This document shows, in pieces, positions 1-9,173 of a stretch of DNA of 40,512 nt. Below the pieces are notes generated by a model. That model was not told the DNA's origin and made no database searches. It was given only the letters and a program-made list of their open reading frames with translations. A program made the translations under genes and the position numbers. Each line of letters starts with the position of its first letter. The stretch's first letter is position 1. The DNA comes from Gemmatimonadota bacterium (GTDB lineage Bacteria; Gemmatimonadota; Gemmatimonadetes; Gemmatimonadales; GWC2-71-9): the NCBI GenBank assembly GCA_003220935.1, contig QHTT01000082.1, positions 1 through 40,512 of the forward strand. Direction: 5' to 3'.

Positions 1-1
1 C

Positions 2-169
2 GAGATCACCGTTCAGGCCGGCGACGCCGGGATCCGGTTCCTGCTCGTTTCGGGCCGGCCGATCGCGGAGCCGGTGGCCTGGCAGGGGCCGATCGTGATG
101 AACAGCGAGGCGGAGTTGCGCCTGGCCTACGCCGAGCTACGCGACGGCACGTTCATCAAGCAGCGCTGA
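2..169 (+). CDS. Pirin family protein, C-terminal end (partial)
   Basis: The reading frame is open from the left edge and gives 55 residues before a TGA. It contains LLVSGRPIAEPVAWQGPIVM followed by a Glu-rich helix and GTF, which matches the C-terminal cupin domain of pirins, where a short helix follows the conserved EPVAWxGPxVMN stretch. Pirins are iron-binding bicupin proteins. Some act as quercetin dioxygenases and others as redox-responsive regulators. The metal-binding N-terminal cupin lies outside the window, so activity cannot be judged. The gene converges on the diguanylate cyclase, with only 9 bases between the two stops. Confidence 0.85.
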   Translation, partial: EITVQAGDAGIRFLLVSGRPIAEPVAWQGPIVMNSEAELRLAYAELRDGTFIKQR

Positions 170-178
170 GGGGCGACG

Positions 179-1879
179 CTAAGCCTCCCCCTTGCGCCGG
201 CGTTGCTCCTTCTCCCGTTCCTGCTTCCCGCCCGCCGCCACTACGCGGTCGCGGCCCTCGTCCTTTGCCTCGTACAGCGCGGCGTCGGCAGTCGCGATGA
301 GCGTCTCCGGCGTGTCGCCGTGCGCGGGACACTCCGCTACGCCGATGCTCACGGTGATCCGTCCGCCGTCGAACGGCTCGGCCGCCACCCGGGCGCGGAT
401 GCGCTCGGCCACTAGGGTGGCTGTCGCGGTTGTCGTCTCGAGCAGCACCACCAGGAACTCCTCCCCGCCGTACCGCGCCACGCAGTCCACTGCGCGCGTC
501 GTCTTGCGCAAGATGTCCGCGATCTTCGCGAGCGCGGCGTCTCCGGCGAGGTGGCCGTGCGTGTCGTTGTACGGCTTGAAGTGATCGACGTCCGCCAGCA
601 GCACCGAGAATGGGCGCCTGAGTCGCCGCGACCGCTGCGCTTCGCTCGACAGCGTGTCCATCAGATGCCGCCGGTTGTAGAGGCCGGTGAGGGCGTCGGT
701 GACGGAGAGCCGCTCCAGCTCGGCCTGGCTCTCCCGCTCCCGCAGGCGTGCGACCAGGCGGTTGAACACCTGCGTCAAATAGCCTACCTCACCGGCCCCG
801 CCCGCCGGGAGATCGACCGTGAGATCTCCGGCGGCGACCGTCGCGGCAGCGCTGCTGAGGCGCGCGAGCGGGCGCAATACGAGCAGGACCAGGACGTAGG
901 CCATCAGCCCGACCCCCGCGAGCTGGGCGGCGATCATCAACGCAGTGAGGCTCCGGAGCTGGCCACCGCGGCGGAACGCCTCCGCCCGCGGCAGCTCGGC
1001 CACCGCGGCCCAGCGCAGCCGGGGCACGCGCCGGAGGACCCCGACCACTTCCCGGCCGTCCGCGCGCTTGTACACCACCGTCTGGCCTTCCGCGTCGAAC
1101 AACGCACGGATGGTCGCGTCGGGAAGTTTCGTGCGCATCAGGTCCGCCGAGCTGACCCTGGACCGGATGACCAGCCTGCCCTGGTCCGTCATCAGATAGA
1201 CGTCGCGCGGGTCGGCTGGGGAAATCCGCTGCAGCATGTCGGCGACGGTGTGCAGATTGATCTTCGCGGCGAAGGCGCCGATAAATCGGCCGTCCGCCTG
1301 ACGGATCGGTACGGCGAGCACGATCGCAGCCTTGCCGAGCACCCCGTCCCAGTACGCCTCGCCGATCACGGCGTCACCAGTTCGCAGCCCGGTCAAGCCG
1401 TCCGGGGGGAGCCGCACGCCGCCCGTCCGCCCGCTGTTGCTCGCGACCACACGCCCGCCCGGGTCGATGACCACCAGCGCCTCGTGGTCCGGGAAACGCT
1501 CGCGGACCGAGTTGAGATAGTCGCGTAGACGCGCGAGCGCTCGGGCGCCGTCCCGCCCCGTGAGCTTTGCGATGTTCTCCGATATCAAGTACGAGCTCGC
1601 CGCGACTCGCAGCTCGTCGAGTCGCTCGTTGAGCCACAGATCCGTCTCCCGAGCCGCCTCGGAGCTCGCGCTGCGCAGCTCCTGGTCGGTCTGGTCGTTG
1701 AGCGCCCGTCGGTTCTGCTTGTAAGACACGCAGGTCGTCGCGAGCGCCGGAATCAGCGTCGCCAGCACCGCGAACACCAGGACCTTGTTCCTGGTGCTGC
1801 CGAGGTGCAGCGCCCGCAGCAGGGGTGCGATGTTGTCTTCCCAGACGCTCACGAGCGGTGTCCTGGAGGAGTACAGCAA
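179..1879 (-). CDS. Membrane-bound diguanylate cyclase with periplasmic Cache-like sensor, HAMP and GGDEF
   Basis: This 566-residue protein would make cyclic di-GMP from two GTP. A membrane segment lies near residues 33-53. It is followed by a periplasmic region of about 250 residues with the look of a double Cache sensor (VVIDPGGRVVASNSGR, then a second half with YLMTDQGRLVIRS). A second membrane segment sits near 311-335, then a HAMP linker, then the GGDEF domain. The active-site motif is GGEEF at residues 471-475, so it is catalytically plausible. RAVD at 462-465 sits at the spacing of the RxxD inhibitory site, so product feedback is expected. The C-terminus is a charged Lys/Arg/Glu tail. 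The ligand of the sensor is unknown. It starts with ATG and is transcribed away from the kinase operon. Confidence 0.93.
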   Translation of the reverse strand: MLYSSRTPLVSVWEDNIAPLLRALHLGSTRNKVLVFAVLATLIPALATTCVSYKQNRRALNDQTDQELRSASSEAARETDLWLNERLDELRVAASSYLISENIAKLTGRDGARALARLRDYLNSVRERFPDHEALVVIDPGGRVVASNSGRTGGVRLPPDGLTGLRTGDAVIGEAYWDGVLGKAAIVLAVPIRQADGRFIGAFAAKINLHTVADMLQRISPADPRDVYLMTDQGRLVIRSRVSSADLMRTKLPDATIRALFDAEGQTVVYKRADGREVVGVLRRVPRLRWAAVAELPRAEAFRRGGQLRSLTALMIAAQLAGVGLMAYVLVLLVLRPLARLSSAAATVAAGDLTVDLPAGGAGEVGYLTQVFNRLVARLRERESQAELERLSVTDALTGLYNRRHLMDTLSSEAQRSRRLRRPFSVLLADVDHFKPYNDTHGHLAGDAALAKIADILRKTTRAVDCVARYGGEEFLVVLLETTTATATLVAERIRARVAAEPFDGGRITVSIGVAECPAHGDTPETLIATADAALYEAKDEGRDRVVAAGGKQEREKEQRRRKGEA

Positions 1880-2037
1880 GATTCACCTTCGAACATCGGC
1901 CGCAAGTGAGGTCGCTCACCAAGCAGCGTGCGCACCCCGTGGGCAGCCCAAGCCGCAGGCGCGGGGTCACCACCTCCCTTGCAATCTCCCTGCCGACTCC
2001 CAATTTGTAGGCCGCACCCGTCGTAAGGTATTGTGCC

Positions 2038-2336
2038 ATGCGGCCTTCTCGTGCTGCGCCGCGGCTCGCGCTCGCGGTCCTCCTCGCGATGGCTGCGATG
2101 GCTTGCGGACTCGTAGACGTCTTTCCGTCGTTGAGGTCGGCGGCGCGACGCTTTCCCGGCCGCACCTCAGCATCACGTCATCCGACACGTCCATCGTCGC
2201 TCTGACTCCCGGACGCGATTCGCTGATCGGTCGGAAGACCGGCAACGCGACGCTCACGATCCGCCTGGAGAGCTCGATGCTCACCGATCCGGCGGCCGCG
2301 CCGACGCTCACCCAGCCGCTCCACGTGAGACCGTGA
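2038..2336 (+). pseudogene. Small lipoprotein with Ig-like domain, split by a frameshift
   Basis: The frame opening at ATG 2038 encodes a good lipoprotein signal, LALAVLLAMAAMACG, with Cys at the lipobox, but stops at about 2203. The next frame, readable from about 2127, encodes VEVGGATLSRPHLSITSSD and then SIVALTPGRDSLIGRKTGNA. This has the pattern of a bacterial Ig-like (BIG2-type) domain and ends at the TGA at 2334-2336. That TGA overlaps the kinase GTG as GTGA, the same junction used between later genes of the operon, which argues that the second frame is the real gene body. A single-base difference near 2119-2130 would join signal and domain into about 99 residues. It may be a true inactivating mutation or a sequencing error. 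TAAGGT lies 8 bases before the ATG. Confidence 0.55.
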
Positions 2337-3847
2337 AGGGCAAGTGCTTCCAGTGCGGCGCCGACGTGGCGCCGGACGCGAGCTTCTGCGGCCGCTGCGG
2401 CACCCGGACCTCGGACCCCCTCGAGGCCACGTTGGTGCTCCCCGTCGAGAACCAGGACGAGCTGCTGCAGCGCGTGCGGATGGTGCTCGCCGGCGAATAC
2501 GAGGTCGAGCACGAGCTGGGGCGGGGCGGGATGGGGGTGGTCTTCAAGGCGACCGAGGCCGGGCTCGGCCGCACAGTCGCCTTGAAGATCCTGCCGCCCG
2601 AGCTCGGGCTCACCACGCGGGCGGTCGAGCGGTTCAAGCGCGAAGCGCGTATGGTGGCCGAGCTCGACCACCCCAACATCATTCCCGTGTATCGGGTGGG
2701 GCAGATCGGCGGGGTCCTGCATATCGCGATGAAGTTCATCGAAGGCCGGTCGCTCGATGCCATCATCGAAGCGCAAGGAGCGCTCCCCGTGCCGGTGGTG
2801 GCGTACGTGCTGCGCGGGACGTCCCGCGCGGCTGCGTATGCCCACGACCGCGGGATCGTGCACCGGGACTTGAAGGGCGCGAACATCCTCGTCGATCGAG
2901 ACGGGCGCGTCATGGTATCCGATTTCGGAGTCGCGCTGCGGGCGTCCGACGTGACCCTCACCGCCGACGGTACTGTGATCGGCACGCCCCCCTTCATGAG
3001 CCCGGAGCAGTGCGCCGGCCGCCGGGCTGGCCCGCAGAGCGACCAGTACTCGCTCGGGATCGTCGCCTTCCAGATGTTGACGGGGGCGGTACCGTTCCAG
3101 GCCGACACGCTGCTCGGCATCATGCACCATCACTTCTTCACGCCCGTGCCGGACGTCCGGCTGGTACGCGGCGATGTGCCGAGCGCGCTGATCGACGTGT
3201 TGCACGTCGCGTTGGCCAAGGAGCCGGGCGCCCGCTACGCGTCGACCCGCGACATGCTCACCGCGGTCGAAGCGATCCCGTTCTCCGAGGCGGACCGCCG
3301 GGAGTCTGAGCGGTTGCTGCGCGCGCTAGCCGCGGGCTCGCTAGTGGAGAAGATCGCCATCCGCGGGCTCCCGGCCCTCCCGACGGGCCCCACCATGGCC
3401 ATGAACCTCCCGGCTCCACCCCCGCCCCGGTGGCCGTCGGGGCGGCGCGCTCGGCTGGCGGCGGTCGGCGCCGTCGCCAGCTTAGCGCTCGGCGCTGCCT
3501 GGTGGATCAGCCGTGCCGGGGGCGCCCCGGCACCAGCCCCGATCCCGGGCTCGACCGCCGCGCCTCCGCCCGCTGCGCCGCCCAGCGCAACGGCCCCGAG
3601 CCCACGCACCGCAGGCCCCACGGGCAAGCTGAGAATGCTCACCAGCCCTCCCGATGCCGAGATCCTGATCGACGACCGCCGGCTCGGGATCGGGAGCGTG
3701 TTCGATCAGGAAGTCGCGGCGGGGCCCCGCCGCCTGCGCGTCCGGGCGCCAGGCTACCAAACGTTCGACACCAGCATCGTGGTGCCGCGAGGCGAGACGC
3801 TCCGACTCGGGCGCATCGCCTTGCGCAGCCGTGACGGTGGCACGTGA
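2333..3847 (+). CDS. Ser/Thr protein kinase with N-terminal zinc ribbon and C-terminal PEGA domain
   Basis: This is a Hanks-type kinase of 504 residues that starts at GTG. Residues 4-22 form a zinc ribbon (CFQCG, then CGRCG). The kinase domain spans about 48-320: glycine loop GRGGMGVVF, ATP-binding Lys85, catalytic Asp179 in HRDLKGAN, metal-binding Asp197 in DFG, and GTPPFMSPEQ. Family members usually read HRDLKPxN, so the Pro to Gly change is unusual, but the essential Asp and Asn remain. One membrane helix lies near 372-391, then a Pro/Ala-rich linker, then a PEGA domain near 430-495 (SPPDAEILIDD, GYQTFD) outside the membrane. The kinase therefore faces the cytoplasm with a surface or periplasmic sensor. 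It overlaps its neighbours by four bases on both sides, which suggests translational coupling. Confidence 0.94.
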   Translation: MKGKCFQCGADVAPDASFCGRCGTRTSDPLEATLVLPVENQDELLQRVRMVLAGEYEVEHELGRGGMGVVFKATEAGLGRTVALKILPPELGLTTRAVERFKREARMVAELDHPNIIPVYRVGQIGGVLHIAMKFIEGRSLDAIIEAQGALPVPVVAYVLRGTSRAAAYAHDRGIVHRDLKGANILVDRDGRVMVSDFGVALRASDVTLTADGTVIGTPPFMSPEQCAGRRAGPQSDQYSLGIVAFQMLTGAVPFQADTLLGIMHHHFFTPVPDVRLVRGDVPSALIDVLHVALAKEPGARYASTRDMLTAVEAIPFSEADRRESERLLRALAAGSLVEKIAIRGLPALPTGPTMAMNLPAPPPPRWPSGRRARLAAVGAVASLALGAAWWISRAGGAPAPAPIPGSTAAPPPAAPPSATAPSPRTAGPTGKLRMLTSPPDAEILIDDRRLGIGSVFDQEVAAGPRRLRVRAPGYQTFDTSIVVPRGETLRLGRIALRSRDGGT

Positions 3848-4893
3848 AGCATCTCGTCCTGCTACTCGGGCTGACCGGCAGCATGGTCCCCCGGCTCGGG
3901 GCTCAGGGCAGCACGCAAGATCTGCTCCAACAAGCGTCCGAATTCTACGAGCGGCTGGACGTGGAGCGCGCCCTGCCGCTGCTGCGGCAAATCGTATCGC
4001 CCAACTGGCCGTTCGAGGTGACGTCCGGCCAACGGGTGGATGCCTACAAGTACCTGGGAGCCTGTCTCGCCCTCGTGGGGAAGCGCGACTCCGCCACGCT
4101 GTACTTCCGCGCTGCCGTCGAGCGGGACCCGTTCGCGGACCTCGATCCGGCCATCTTCACACCCGCGCAGCTCCGCCTGTTTGGTGAGGCCCGACGCCTC
4201 ACGTTCGCCGTGGCCGTGCGACCGGTCGCGCCGGCGCGCATCGACCCGCGCACGCAACGCTTGACCTTTGCCGTCGTGACGACGCACGCCGGGTCCGTCG
4301 AGATCGCGTTGCGTCCGGTCAGCTCCGACTCCGCTGTGTCCTTGTTTCGCGGTGTGAACGACGGGCCGCGTGACGTCGCCTGGGACGGCCTGTTGGCAGA
4401 CCGTCACCTGGCACCTCCCGGGCGCTACGAACTCAGGGTCACCGGCAGCAGCCAACTCCTCAGGCGAGCGGATTCGGCCGTCATCTACTTCGAGATCCGG
4501 CACGAGATAGCTGCGCTCGAGGATACGCTGCCGGAGCTCACGGCCCGTGACCTGCTTCCGGAGCAGCTCTCGAAGTCGGCGGCGACGCGTGACCTGCTCA
4601 GAGGGCTCGGCGTGGCGGGCGCGGCCCTCCTGATGTCCGACGTGCTGGCAAGCCGGCAGCTCGGGGGGAGCCTGAAGCTCGGCTCGGCCGCGATGGCGGG
4701 AACGGCCGTCGTCACGGGTGCGGTGGCGTTCGCCGGCGACCGACGGCATCCCGCCATCCCCGGGAACATCGTGGCGAACGCCCGGCGGCGCGCCGAGCGC
4801 GCCGGGCAAAACGCCGCGATCAGGGGCCGCAACGCCGCCAAGACCGCCGCGACTGTTCTCCTGGTGACGCCGGCGGCGGGAGTCGGTCCCTGA
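3844..4893 (+). CDS. Secreted TPR-like protein of the kinase operon
   Basis: This is a 349-residue protein with a signal peptide (MKHLVLLLGLTGSM, cleavage probably after LGAQ). The first 120 residues look like helical TPR-type repeats (ASEFYERLDVERALPLLRQI, then YKYLGACLALVGKRDSATLY), ending in DPFADLDPAIFTPAQL, a phrase common in such proteins next to bacterial kinases. The middle, about 135-225, resembles an Ig-like domain (APPGRYELRV). The C-terminal third has one or two hydrophobic stretches and a basic tail. It starts at GTG overlapping the kinase stop as GTGA. Its role is unknown; it may assemble in the envelope with the PEGA domain of the kinase and the next gene's product. Confidence 0.8.
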   Translation: MKHLVLLLGLTGSMVPRLGAQGSTQDLLQQASEFYERLDVERALPLLRQIVSPNWPFEVTSGQRVDAYKYLGACLALVGKRDSATLYFRAAVERDPFADLDPAIFTPAQLRLFGEARRLTFAVAVRPVAPARIDPRTQRLTFAVVTTHAGSVEIALRPVSSDSAVSLFRGVNDGPRDVAWDGLLADRHLAPPGRYELRVTGSSQLLRRADSAVIYFEIRHEIAALEDTLPELTARDLLPEQLSKSAATRDLLRGLGVAGAALLMSDVLASRQLGGSLKLGSAAMAGTAVVTGAVAFAGDRRHPAIPGNIVANARRRAERAGQNAAIRGRNAAKTAATVLLVTPAAGVGP

Positions 4894-4925
4894 GCCCGGC
4901 GGCGGCGGCGATCCGACTCGGGGCC

Positions 4926-5549
4926 GTGGGTATCGCGCTCAGCCCTGGCCAGGCGCTGGCGCAACGCGCCGTGACCGCGTTCGCTTCCCTGTCGGTGGCC
5001 GAGCACCGCGTGGAAGCAGGGTACGGTGTGGAACGCGCATGGGGAGCCATCCTGGGCGGCGGCGCGAGCCTGCGCCTCGGCACCAGGGTGGAGCTGGGGC
5101 TACGCGTACAAGGCGGTCGGCTCAACACGTCCGCACCGGGTGCGGTGGATCGGGACGTGGGAGAGGTCGGGCTCGAGGCGGACGTTCGCGTCGTTCCCTG
5201 GGTCACCTTCCGAGTCGGCGCGCGACGGCGCACCTATTCATCGGTGATCGCCCGGCAAGGCTGGACCATGGTTGACGTCGGTCCCGAAGTGCGACTCGCG
5301 TTCGCCCGGGGTACGATCAGCGGCGTGACCCGTGTCGCCCTGGTGCCCGTGGTATCCGTGAGCGGGTTGCCGCGACCCGACGTCGCCGTCACCGGCGCCA
5401 CGGGGCTGCAATTCCGGCGGCGGGGCCTCACGCTCGGCACCCTGTACTCGCTTGAGCGCTACGACTTTCCGGCTGACGGAGCGATAGCCCGCGTCGAGCA
5501 GCTGGCGGCGGTGACGCTACGCCTCGACGTCGGCCTCGGGCGCCGGTGA
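4926..5549 (+). CDS. Small outer-membrane beta-barrel-like protein
   Basis: The product is about 207 residues of alternating hydrophobic and polar strands (RVELGLRVQGGRL, VRVVPWVTFRVGARRRTYSS, GTISGVTRVALVPVVSV) ending in RLDVGLGRR, typical of a small outer-membrane barrel, although the last residue is not aromatic. The GTG at 4926 leaves only a short leader, MGIALSPGQALAQR. A CTG at 4890, overlapping the previous stop as CTGA, would give a fuller signal peptide (SPAAAAIRLGAVGIALSPG) and would fit the NTGA junctions of this operon, so the true start may be 4890. No recognised family. Its place between the TPR-like protein and the lipoprotein suggests an envelope assembly. Confidence 0.72.
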   Translation: MGIALSPGQALAQRAVTAFASLSVAEHRVEAGYGVERAWGAILGGGASLRLGTRVELGLRVQGGRLNTSAPGAVDRDVGEVGLEADVRVVPWVTFRVGARRRTYSSVIARQGWTMVDVGPEVRLAFARGTISGVTRVALVPVVSVSGLPRPDVAVTGATGLQFRRRGLTLGTLYSLERYDFPADGAIARVEQLAAVTLRLDVGLGRR

Positions 5550-5575
5550 ACGTCTTGGGCTCCAAGGGAGAGGCT

Positions 5576-6325
5576 ATGCGGAGCATCCACGCATCCCGCT
5601 GGACCACGGCCATCGTATGCGCCACCCTGCTGAGCGGAGCGCTGCTGGGGTGTCGATCGCGCGCCAGGGACGCTGGGTTCCTCGCCAGCCGCGTTCCCGC
5701 AGCCCGGCTCGACTCCGTACTCCGAGCGGCCGACAGCGTGCGGCTGTCACTGGCCGACGCTCGCACACTGCTGGGGATCGTCGCGGACCCCGAGTTCGCC
5801 GCAAAGCTCCCTCACGACACGATGACCATCGCGGAGATTCTGGTGTGGGGGCGCACCGAGCACGCGCGGATGGAGCGCGCGGCTGCGGAAACGACGGCCG
5901 CCGCGCGGGCGCGCGAGGAAGAGCGCAAGCGGCAACTCGACTCCCTGCTCACCGTGACGCTGGTCAGCAAAGGCTACCTGCCGAAGGACCCCGATCTGGA
6001 GCGCTTCGACGACTACATCTCTCTGACGTTCGCGTACCGAAACAAGGGGACCAAGCCGGTCCGGGCCTTCCAGGGGGACGTGGCCTTTCTCGACGCCGTG
6101 GGCGACACGATCTACAGCGCGCACCTCAAGGTAGAGCTGGCGCTTGGCCCCGGGCAGACGCGGCGCGAGCAGGGACGCATCATTAAGTACAACCCGTTTC
6201 GGACTGAGCATCAGCGGCTGCGAGACACGCCCTTGAGCAAGTTGCGGGTCGTCTGGCAACCGAGTGAGGTGATCTTCGCCGACGGCACTCGGCTGAGCCT
6301 CGAAGCTGCTGCGGACGCGCCCTAG
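5576..6325 (+). CDS. Lipoprotein of the kinase operon, unknown function
   Basis: This is a 249-residue lipoprotein. ATG 5576 is chosen because AAGGGAGAG stands a few bases upstream and because it begins a clean lipoprotein signal (TTAIVCATLLSGALLGC). A GTG at 5546 is in frame and overlaps the previous stop, but would add a non-signal extension. After the lipid-anchored Cys there is an Ala/Ser-rich helical part and a charged coiled-coil-like stretch (AARAREEERKRQLDSLL). It ends in a beta-rich domain of about 110 residues (DYISLTFAYRNKGTKPVRAF, GPGQTRREQGR) resembling small Ig-like or FxLYD-type domains in other envelope lipoproteins. Function unknown. It is the last gene of the kinase operon. 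Confidence 0.78.
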   Translation: MRSIHASRWTTAIVCATLLSGALLGCRSRARDAGFLASRVPAARLDSVLRAADSVRLSLADARTLLGIVADPEFAAKLPHDTMTIAEILVWGRTEHARMERAAAETTAAARAREEERKRQLDSLLTVTLVSKGYLPKDPDLERFDDYISLTFAYRNKGTKPVRAFQGDVAFLDAVGDTIYSAHLKVELALGPGQTRREQGRIIKYNPFRTEHQRLRDTPLSKLRVVWQPSEVIFADGTRLSLEAAADAP

Positions 6326-6402
6326 ATGAAACAGGCTGTGCCGGTTGCAACCTTCCGCCGCAGCTACGCGTCGGAATAGTATCCCCTTCCTCGGGCACCT
6401 GC

Positions 6403-9026
6403 GTGTCGAGAACGCTCATCCGTCTGGCGGTCCTCGGCGTGGCCCTCGCCCCGACCTGCTCCGTCGCTGTAGCGTCACAGAGCATCCACCCGACCCCTCC
6501 ACCGGAAACACGGGCCGTTCCTCTCCAGGGCGAGATCCGGCTCGACGGCCGGCTGGACGAGGCTGTCTGGCAGACGGCACCGCCGGCCACCGACTTCCGC
6601 CAGGCTCAGCCGCACGAAGGTCAGCCCGCCACGCAGCGGACCGAGGTCCGGTTCGCGTTCGACGGGGCGGCGCTGTACGTGGGGGCGCGGATGTTCGACG
6701 ATCACGGTGCGGCCGGCGTGCGGACCCGATTGGTGCGCCGCGACGGCGCCCCGAACTCGGACTACGTCGAAGTGATCTTCGACACGTATCACGACCACAT
6801 CGGCCGGCTGTTCTTCACGGTGAATCCCTCCGGCGTGCGGGGTGACGCCAACGGTCTGGGCGGCGGCTCGGACGATTCCTGGGACCCGGTGTGGGAGGTG
6901 AAGACGGCGATCGATTCGCTGGGCTGGACCGCCGAGATGCGGATCCCGCTCTCGCAGCTGCGCTATCCGGCGACCGCCGAGGAGCAGACGTGGGGCCTCC
7001 AGATCTGGCGCCAGGAGAACCGGCTGAACGAGCTGTCGCAGTGGTCCTTCTGGGGCCTCACGGAAGCGGGCGGTCCACCCCGCTTCGGGCATCTGCGGGG
7101 ACTCGTGATCCGGCGCGCCCCCGGCCGAGCCGAAGTCCTGCCCTACATGGTGGGGCGCTCGGCCAACGTACCCGTGAGCGACCCGAACGACCCGTTTCAA
7201 AAGGCACACACCTGGGACGGCCGTGGCGGCGTGGACGCGCGCCTGCTGCTCACGTCCAATCTCACCCTCAACGCCACGGTCAACCCCGACTTCGGCCAGG
7301 TGGAGGTGGACCCGGCCGTGGTGAACCTGTCCGCGTTCGAGACGTTCTTCGAGGAGCGGCGGCCCTTCTTCGTCGAGGGCGCGGGCTACTTCGGGTTCGG
7401 CAGCCTCAACTGCTTCTTCTGCTCGAACGTCTCGAGTCTCGGCATGTTCTACACCCGCCGCATCGGCCGCCCGCCGCAGGCGCCGGACAACGTGGACGCC
7501 GCGGGAGGCGTGTACGCCGACCAGCCGCACAACACCACGATTCTCGGCGCCGCGAAGCTCACCGGGCGCACGCCCACGGGGTGGTCCATCGGCGCGCTCG
7601 ACGCGGTCACCCGGCGCGAGCGCGCGGCGTTCCTGAAGAGCGACGGCACGCGCGGCGACGTCACCGTCGAGCCGTTCACGAACTACTTTGTGGCCCGCGT
7701 AGCCAAGGACTTGCGCGGCGGCGCCACCGTGCTGCGGGCGATCGGAACGTCGGTAGTACGCGAGCTCGATGACCCGTTCTTGGCCGACCGCCTGAGCCGC
7801 CACGCCGAATCGTTCGGGCTTGGGACCGAGATGTGGTTCGGCAAGCGCGAGTACCGCCTCATGGCACAGCTCGCGGGCACGCAGGTGGCGGGCGACACTG
7901 CGGCCATGCTGCGACTGCAGACGGCTAGCGCGCGCTACTTCCAGCGCCCCGACCGGGGGAACGGGTCGAACGGGCTGCTGAGCGATGCCTACGATCCCGC
8001 GCTCACGGCGCTGCGCGGCGTGGGAGCGTACGCGCGCTTCGCCCGGGAGTCCGGGCACCTGCTGTGGGAGCTGTCCACCAACGTGCGGACGCCGGGATTC
8101 GAGAACAACGACATCTCGTTCCTCAACCGGGCCGACTACTGGTGGATGAGCGGGAACATTTTTCCTCAGTGGACCAAGCCCACCCGCTGGTACCGCCAGC
8201 TGTTGTTCATCGCCGGCGGCCAGCAGCAGTACAACTTCGACGGCGACCTGACCGACCGGCAGCTGCAGCTGTTCGGCTTCATCCAGCCGCCCTCTGGTCC
8301 ACGAACGTCTCCACCGATTCCCGCAAGAATGTGGTGCTGAGCGGATCCGCGAACCTGAGCTGTAACCGAGACGGCGACTGCAGTCCTGCGGTGAGCCTCT
8401 CGGTGCAGCTGCGACCCGCCTCCAACCTGTCGCTCTCGCTCGGGCCCTCGGTGAGTCACGATCAGAACGGCTTCCAGTACGTGACGACGGTGCCCGACCC
8501 GACGGCCACGGCATGCTACGGCAACCGCTACGTCTTTGCCGACTTGGCGCAGAATTCACTCGCGATGAACGCGCGCTTCAACGTCACGTTCTCGCCCAAC
8601 CTGACGCTCGAGCTGTTCATGCAACCCCTGATCGCGAGCGGCGACTACTCCCGCTACAAGGAGTTCGCGGCTCCGCGCGGCCTGCGCCGGCTCGTCTATG
8701 GGGTGGATGTGGGGACGGATTCGATCATGCCGGGGAACGCGTCGCAGGGGGTGCGCGACTCGATCTTCATCGACCCCGACGGGGGCGGGCCCGCCACCCG
8801 GTTCGTGATCGTCGATCCGAGCTTCACGCTGCGCTCGCTGCGCGGCAACGCGGTGCTGCGCTGGGAATACCGGCCTGGCTCGACGCTCTACCTGGTGTGG
8901 ACCCGCAGCGGCTCCTCGTCGCTCATGCGCGGCGCGATCGATTTCGGCGACGACGCCAGGGCGCTGTTCCGCGGGCCGTCGGAGAACATCTTCCTGGTCA
9001 AGGTGAACTACTGGCTCGGGATCTAA
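6403..9026 (+). CDS. CBM9-like/DUF5916 outer-membrane protein, interrupted by a frameshift
   Basis: A signal peptide (LIRLAVLGVALAPTCSVAVA) is followed by a CBM9-like domain at about residues 45-240 (IRLDGRLDEAVWQTAPP, VRFAFDGAALYVGARMFDD). Then comes a DUF5916-type barrel with the family phrase NPDFGQVEVDPAVVNL and FFEERRPFFVEGA. The first frame stops at 8340 after an unrelated tail. From about 8290 the next frame continues the barrel (ALWSTNVSTDSRKNVVLSGS) and ends in FLVKVNYWLGI with a stop at 9026. Joined, the protein would be about 874 residues, usual for the family. The break lies in CCGCCCTC around 8287-8295, where one base is missing or two are extra. The protein family is often found near kinases and peptidases; its substrate is unknown. 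No clear ribosome site precedes the GTG start. Confidence 0.85.
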
Positions 9027-9173
9027 AGAGCTGCCCCGTAGTGCCGATCGACACCGGCGGCTCGAGGAGATAAGATCCCTCCGGTCGTTTCGACCCGGGC
9101 GTCGCTCGCAGCCCCGCCCCATCCACGGGAACAGCCGGGACGCTCCTGACGCTTGTGGAACACGGAGGAACGC

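Noticed and set aside
6475..8559. A 694-codon open frame on the minus strand
   Set aside because: It is antisense to the DUF5916 gene, with Arg/Ala/Gly-rich composition and no domain; a product of high GC content.
9079..9098. GGTCG-TTT-CGACC hairpin after the DUF5916 gene
   Set aside because: A five-base stem and no T tract; not enough to call a terminator.
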